Shown: in pieces, positions 7,240-10,887 of the stretch
Layout of the letters: each line of letters starts with the position of its first letter
Numbering within the stretch: the first letter of the stretch is position 1
Source of the DNA: Pseudomonadota bacterium
Lineage (GTDB): Bacteria > Pseudomonadota > Gammaproteobacteria > Steroidobacterales > Steroidobacteraceae
NCBI GenBank assembly: GCA_021838065.1
Contig: JAKCEJ010000066.1
Coordinates: forward strand, 1-10,887
Direction: 5' to 3'
DNA length: 10,887 nucleotides
Translations under genes and position numbers: made by a program
Notes under the pieces: model-generated
Database searches by the model: none
What the model was told of the DNA's origin: nothing
The model's input: the letters and a program-made list of their open reading frames with translations, nothing else

Positions 7240-7638
7240 ACACCAATGCAGGGTGATCGCCGCTGCGGCCCCATCCGGCCGAGGCGGCTCCATCAATCAA
7301 CGTCACCGTCTTACCGAATCCGGCAGGTCACGCCCCCCCGGCGCGCACGGGCTGCCATTGTCAATTCGAATCCGGGATGCGACTGCCTCGCCCCGGTACG
7401 CAACCGACATCGGCCGGGCCTCTCAGTTCCCCGCAGCGCATGCGCCCCCGGGGGCGAGCGGCCCTGGGCGATGCCGGCTCGAGCCGTCTTGTCTCATGTT
7501 CGGCATCGTAACTCAAGCGACCGGCGGCCGCGGCCGGGTGAGAACCGCCGGAGCGAGCCGGCGCGCTTCGAGCGCGTGCTGGTAGCCTTGATGCGGTGAG
7601 AGCCTCACACCGCGCCGCCCCAGGGGCGGCGCAGCGCA
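7240..7638. other. Non-coding stretch between the DoxX-like gene and the YceI-like remnant
   Basis: About 400 bases with no recognisable gene on either strand; the short open frames are Arg/Pro/Ala-rich and look random. It should contain the promoter of the DoxX-like gene, but I see no convincing -35/-10 pair. A perfect 14-base palindrome (CGCCCCCGGGGGCG) lies at 7443-7456 and a longer inverted repeat at 7612-7632. An ATG at 7591 is in the frame of the remnant downstream but meets TGA after two codons. Confidence 0.5.
7612..7632. repeat. Perfect GC-rich inverted repeat (9-bp arms, 3-base loop)
   Basis: GCGCCGCCC, CAG, GGGCGGCGC form a perfect hairpin just ahead of the YceI-like homology. There is no T-tract on either side, so it is not a classical terminator. 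It could be a protein-binding palindrome or a remnant leader hairpin of the decayed gene. Confidence 0.5.
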
Positions 7639-8231
7639 CATCTCGGCCGCCCGTACTGGGTCGTGCCGGCACGATCACGCCTGATCATTCTCGCGTATCG
7701 CGCCGGTCCGCGTGCAGCCCTGGGCCACAACCACGTGATCGCCTGCCGGTGCGTGTCCGCAGTGTTCTAGGTGCCGCACCGCGTGCTGGACACGACCTTC
7801 ACACTGAGCATTAGGGTGGGGCAGTTTAGCGTCGACGATCCGAGCCTGCGCGCCGCGCAGCACAGCGCGGCATTTCCTCCCGACGCACCGCCATCGGCGC
7901 GCCGGGGAGCGCGCCACAACATGTTGAGCGCGGCCGTGTTGGATGCGCAGGCCTTTCCGATATCGACTTCCGCTCCGCGGGACTGCGGCGCTTCCCGGGA
8001 CCATCTCACTACACGCCGAGCCGGGGCGAACTCACGGCGCGCGGCCTGTTCTCGCTGCAGCAGATCTCGCTCGGACTGAAGCCGTTCAGCGTGCTGCTCG
8101 GTGCCCTGGGGGGGACAAATCAACTTACGGTGCGCTTTGACCTGGTCGCGGTCCCGGCGAGCCCGGCGCGCGCCGTGCAGCCGCCCGTCAGACCCCGGTC
8201 CCGTGCTGCGGCGCGCCGTCCCGCGCGCTGA
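7639..8231 (+). pseudogene. Decayed YceI-like protein gene (amber stop, frameshift, internal deletion)
   Basis: No single frame is open, but pieces join into a YceI-like protein. First piece (about 7651-7767): PYWVVPARSRLIILAYRAG, then ALGHNHVIA, the conserved N-terminal block. An in-frame TAG at 7768-7770 follows, where the family usually has an aromatic residue before VP. The same frame continues (7771-7958): FTLSIRVGQFSVDDPSLRA, then RHNMLSAAVLDAQAFP. After FP the reading shifts by one base (one base apparently lost near 7958), giving DIDFRSAGLRRF, then GELTARGLFSLQQISLGLKP, FSVLLGAL and VRFDLVAVP. About 45-60 residues expected between DIDFRS and GELTARG are missing. No signal peptide or start remains. 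The last 44 bases overlap the end of the convergent kinase gene. YceI proteins are periplasmic lipocalin-like isoprenoid binders. Confidence 0.78.
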
Positions 8232-9840
8232 GTGGAACCGCAAACGTCACCGTCGTGCCGCGTCCCGGCGCGGATGTGATCTCCAGAAAGCCCGAGACCA
8301 TCAGCGCACGCTCGCGCATACCGAGCAGCCCGAACGCGTCGGCCCGCCCCGGCGCCGATGAGTCGAAGCCGCGCCCGTCATCGCTCACCCGCAGCCGCAG
8401 CCGCTCCTGCTCCAAGATGAGCTCGACATCGACATGTCCGGCCTCAGCATGGCGCGCGATGTTGGTCAGCGCCTCCTGAAGGATGCGAAACACCACGGTG
8501 GCATAGGGCTCGCCGACCTCGAGCTCCGCCGGATCGACCCGTAGCCGCACATCGATGGGACGGTGCCGTTTCAGCGCCTGGATGACCCATTCGGCGGCCG
8601 CCGGAAGGCCGAGCACATCGAGCACCGTGGGACGCAGATCCGTCGCCACCCGCTTGGTCGCCTCGAACGTGCGGTCGATCAGCTGGCGCATGGCCTGCGC
8701 CTTGTCCGCCACCGGAGTGTGCCGCTCGAGACAGTACGCCTCGAGGTCATCGAGCTGGAACTTCAGCATGATGAGCACCTGGCCGAGCTCATCGTGCAGC
8801 TCGCGCGCCAGGCGCGCCCGCTCATTCTCCCGCGCCGCAGCACCGAGGGTGGCGGCCTTGCGCAGCTCGTCGCGCGTGTGCCGCAGCTCCTCGTTGGCCC
8901 GTTCGAGCTCGCCGGTGCGCTCAGCGATGCGCGCCTCGAGCGAATCGGCGAGCCGGTTCAATTGCGCGCTGCGCCGCTCGGCGAGATGCCGCTGGGCGCG
9001 CTCGGCGGCATGCGCCTCGGCGAGGCGCCGGTGGAGCCTGCCGCTCTCCAGAATCAGCACCGCGAGCAGAAAACCCGAGGCCGCCAGCCCGTAAGCCCGC
9101 CCCGTATACCAGCCGAGCGAGAATCGTCCCGCGTTGAACACCGCAGCCTGGGCAATGTCGCACGACCAGGCGAATACGACCACCAGCAGCCACAGGTGCA
9201 GCACCGAGTGGCGTCTGTGCCGCCAAAGGACCGGCAGGGCCGCGAGTGTGACCAGCCAAGTGGACCAGGCAAGGGCGTATTTCGCCGGCCGGTCCTGATC
9301 ACCGTTCATGAGCCGCGGCAGCCAATGCGCCCCGGCGGTCGAGATCAGCAGCGCCAGGGCCGCGAGCGCGAACGCGCCGAGCACGGCGGCGGCCATGACG
9401 CCGCGGCCGGGGGGGCGCTGCGCGGGCCGGCCGGCGCCAAGCGCGAAGGCAATCACCGCCGCCGGGAATACGAGGTGCCAGAGAAAGTAAAGCCAGGCGG
9501 TGGTCTGCGGGTTGGCCCACAGCAGCCCGGTGCGCGCGAACAGTCCCGGAAAGGTCAGCTCGTGCAGCAGCGCCATCGCGGCACTGAAGAGGTAGGCGCT
9601 GGCGAGTATCGGCAGCGCCGGCGAGCGCGAGAGACCGAACTGCGCGAGCAGGAACACGCACGTGATGAAATCGCACATCGCGAGCGCCGATTCGTAGATC
9701 GGCAGGAACAGATCGTTGCGGCCGACCTGGACGTTGGCGAAGGGGGCGAGCGCGAGGAACAGGATCACCGAGACGGTGACCGTGACCGCCGCGATACGCC
9801 GCTCCGATTGACTGGGCGGCTCCGTGGAGAGCGGAATCAT
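8188..9840 (-). CDS. MASE4-type membrane sensor histidine kinase, NarL/HPK7 family, no adjacent response regulator
   Basis: The 550-residue protein starts at the ATG at 9840; the longer open frame upstream runs antisense through the OsmC gene and has shadow composition. Residues about 15-265 form a multi-helix membrane sensor whose FANVQVGRNDLFLPIYESAL, LHELTFPGLF and QTTAWLYFLWHLVFPA motifs match the MASE4 domain. A coiled coil (about 275-340, rich in Glu, Arg and Leu) leads to a HisKA_3 dimerisation/phosphoacceptor domain with RARLARELHDELGQ, so His349 is the phosphorylated residue. The ATPase domain has the N box FRILQEALTNIARHA, then VSDDGRGFD (about 484-492) and GLLGMRERA. HPK7 kinases normally phosphorylate a LuxR-type regulator, but none is encoded here. 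The signal is unknown. The end overlaps the YceI-like remnant tail to tail. Confidence 0.9.
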   Translation of the reverse strand: MIPLSTEPPSQSERRIAAVTVTVSVILFLALAPFANVQVGRNDLFLPIYESALAMCDFITCVFLLAQFGLSRSPALPILASAYLFSAAMALLHELTFPGLFARTGLLWANPQTTAWLYFLWHLVFPAAVIAFALGAGRPAQRPPGRGVMAAAVLGAFALAALALLISTAGAHWLPRLMNGDQDRPAKYALAWSTWLVTLAALPVLWRHRRHSVLHLWLLVVVFAWSCDIAQAAVFNAGRFSLGWYTGRAYGLAASGFLLAVLILESGRLHRRLAEAHAAERAQRHLAERRSAQLNRLADSLEARIAERTGELERANEELRHTRDELRKAATLGAAARENERARLARELHDELGQVLIMLKFQLDDLEAYCLERHTPVADKAQAMRQLIDRTFEATKRVATDLRPTVLDVLGLPAAAEWVIQALKRHRPIDVRLRVDPAELEVGEPYATVVFRILQEALTNIARHAEAGHVDVELILEQERLRLRVSDDGRGFDSSAPGRADAFGLLGMRERALMVSGFLEITSAPGRGTTVTFAVPLSARDGAPQHGTGV

Positions 9841-9886
9841 GTGCCGCACCGGTGGCACTCGCGCCGCCGCGCCGCGAGCCCACGCT

Positions 9887-10336
9887 TCATTTGAGCTTCG
9901 CGCCGCTGCCGTCGAACACGGCGACATCCGTCGGGATGCCCTCACGCACGCTCGCACCGACTGTACAGAACTCCTCGAACTGGCCGAGGACGCGATCCAG
10001 GTGCTGCAGGCCCTCCGCCCTCGCGCCGAGGCGGATCTCGATCTCAAGATGCACGACCCGAAGCCGTCCGGCCTCGTTGCGCCCCATCCGCGCGCGCGCC
10101 GCGGTGGTGATTCCGCCGGGGTCGATCTTGAACTTGGTGAGCGCAAAATACAGACTCGAACTCATGCAGCTGCCGACCGCCGCGAGCAGCAGATGCACCG
10201 GCGAGGGACCGAGTCCCGTCCCGAGTGGCGGTCCCTCATCGGAGAGAACGTGCGCCACGCCCGGTGCGAAGGCGATATCGAACTGGTAGTTCCGACTCTG
10301 GCGGAGCGTGACGCTCGGTGCTTGTTGTTCTGACAT
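9887..10336 (-). CDS. OsmC-family peroxidase / organic hydroperoxide resistance-like protein
   Basis: The ATG at 10336 is chosen because GGAG lies eight bases upstream; the open frame extends a further 18 residues to 10390 without support. The 149-residue product has the OsmC fold signature, LGPSPVHLLLAAVGSCMSSS with Cys57, and the second conserved cysteine Cys124 in QFEEFCTVGASVREGIP. In OsmC/Ohr proteins these two cysteines reduce organic or fatty-acid hydroperoxides in the cytoplasm. The C-terminal motif is closer to the general OsmC/YhfA branch than to Ohr, so the exact substrate is uncertain. It ends 46 bases before the histidine kinase start, on the same strand, so the two may share a transcript. 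Confidence 0.9.
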   Translation of the reverse strand: MSEQQAPSVTLRQSRNYQFDIAFAPGVAHVLSDEGPPLGTGLGPSPVHLLLAAVGSCMSSSLYFALTKFKIDPGGITTAARARMGRNEAGRLRVVHLEIEIRLGARAEGLQHLDRVLGQFEEFCTVGASVREGIPTDVAVFDGSGAKLK

Positions 10337-10399
10337 GGCGGGTGCTCCGTCCGGCGAGAGACCCAGGGCCAAGCCCCGAGGGCGGCCCAACCTGGCGCT

Positions 10400-10408
10400 A
10401 TCATACCA
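10400..10408 (-). promoter_or_regulatory. Extended -10 promoter candidate for the OsmC gene
   Basis: Read on the minus strand, TGG followed by TATGAT (10405-10400) matches an extended -10 element (TGnTATAAT with one mismatch). It would start transcription near 10393, leaving a leader of about 57 bases before the ATG at 10336. No -35 is evident. The element falls in the only sizeable gap between the GH3 gene and the OsmC gene. Confidence 0.45.
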
Positions 10409-10445
10409 CCGCTCGGCGCGCTCCGGCCCATCGGCACCCCGACAG

Positions 10446-10887
10446 TCAGTCCGGCAGCCTCACCTCCCCCATCACGCGAAAATGGCCCGCGACGGCCGGC
10501 GCGCCCGTGCCCGGTTGCCCGCCGCCGACCGACAGCGTATAGCGGCCCGGGGCGACGATGATGCGGCCACGCCCGGTCACCATGCTCAGATCGCGGCGCG
10601 TCAGCGTGAAGTGCACGACCCGGCTGTGCCCGGGCGCGAGGTGGATGCGTGTGAAGCCGCGCAGCGCACGCAGCGGGGCGCCGGCCACGGGCGGAAACTC
10701 GAGATACAGCTGCACGACCTCATCGCCCGCCCGCCGGCCCGTGTTGGTCACTTTGACCGACACCGCGAGCGGCGCTCCGGCCTCGATGCGCGAGTGCGCC
10801 AGTACCAGATCGCTGAAGCGAAAGGTGGTGTAGCTCAACCCGTACCCGAACGGCCACAGCGGCTTGCCCTTGAAGTACCGATACGTG
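10446..10887 (-). CDS. C-terminal end of a GH3 beta-glucosidase (BglX-like), cut by the window edge
   Basis: About 147 residues are present, running off the right edge; the frame includes bases beyond any internal ATG. The first visible residues, TYRYFKGKPLWPFGYGLSYT, are the hallmark before the last domain of GH3 enzymes. The rest is a fibronectin type III-like domain: VSVKVTNTGRRAGDEVVQLY, LRALRGFTRIHLAPGHSR and APGRYTLSVGGG, ending at TGA (10448-10446). GH3 enzymes hydrolyse beta-glucosides or xylosides, often in the periplasm; the catalytic domain and any signal peptide lie outside the window. The identity is sure, the exact specificity is not. Confidence 0.92.
   Translation of the reverse strand, partial: TYRYFKGKPLWPFGYGLSYTTFRFSDLVLAHSRIEAGAPLAVSVKVTNTGRRAGDEVVQLYLEFPPVAGAPLRALRGFTRIHLAPGHSRVVHFTLTRRDLSMVTGRGRIIVAPGRYTLSVGGGQPGTGAPAVAGHFRVMGEVRLPD

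Noticed and set aside
6601..7599. A 332-residue plus-strand open frame antisense to the DoxX-like gene
   Set aside because: Composition rich in Arg, Gln, His and Glu reflects antisense of a hydrophobic protein; no domain is visible.
7768..7770. Possible recoding (pyrrolysine or stop suppression) at the in-frame TAG
   Set aside because: A frameshift and a deletion lie downstream in the same gene, so simple decay explains the stop.
9841..10146. N-terminal extension of the histidine kinase frame
   Set aside because: This part is antisense to the OsmC gene, Arg/Ser-rich and without membrane or domain features; the ATG at 9840 begins directly before the first membrane segment.

Overview
High-GC bacterial chromosomal DNA with codon choice strongly biased to G or C at third positions. 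The gene content (c-type haem sensor, MASE4 histidine kinase, OsmC, YceI-like remnant, DoxX-like membrane protein, GH3 glucosidase) fits a free-living gammaproteobacterium of the Steroidobacter/Xanthomonadales type. That placement is inference; no rRNA or marker gene is present. I see no tRNA, CRISPR array or insertion sequence.

Layout. Positions 1-298 hold an open frame that may be the 3' end of an unrecognised gene. A compact plus-strand operon follows (350-3589) of three overlapping genes: a membrane sensor with a CxxCH haem-binding motif that ends after its HAMP domain, a TIR-domain protein with a small C-terminal helical domain, and a SLOG-domain protein with four predicted membrane helices. 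Converging on it are three minus-strand genes, in transcription order: a DoxX-like membrane protein that is an internal duplication (7227-6292), an exported HD-domain protein (6229-5507) and a membrane-anchored MutS-family ATPase (5288-3654). The stretch 7228-7638 has no recognisable gene. At 7639-8231 lies a decayed YceI-like gene with an amber stop, a frameshift and an internal deletion. The minus strand then carries a MASE4 sensor histidine kinase of the NarL/HPK7 type (9840-8188), an OsmC-like peroxidase (10336-9887) with a good extended -10 promoter, and the C-terminal end of a GH3 beta-glucosidase running off the right edge (10887-10446).

The most interesting part is the sensor/TIR/SLOG-TM operon. 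TIR enzymes of bacterial defence turn NAD+ into cyclic ADP-ribose-type signals, SLOG domains can bind such signals (as in ThsA of Thoeris), and paired membrane helices are typical of membrane-disrupting effectors. The three genes therefore look like a Thoeris-like signal generator plus membrane effector, with an added haem-bearing receptor. No function has been shown here. The other genes look like ordinary stress, envelope and metabolic functions.
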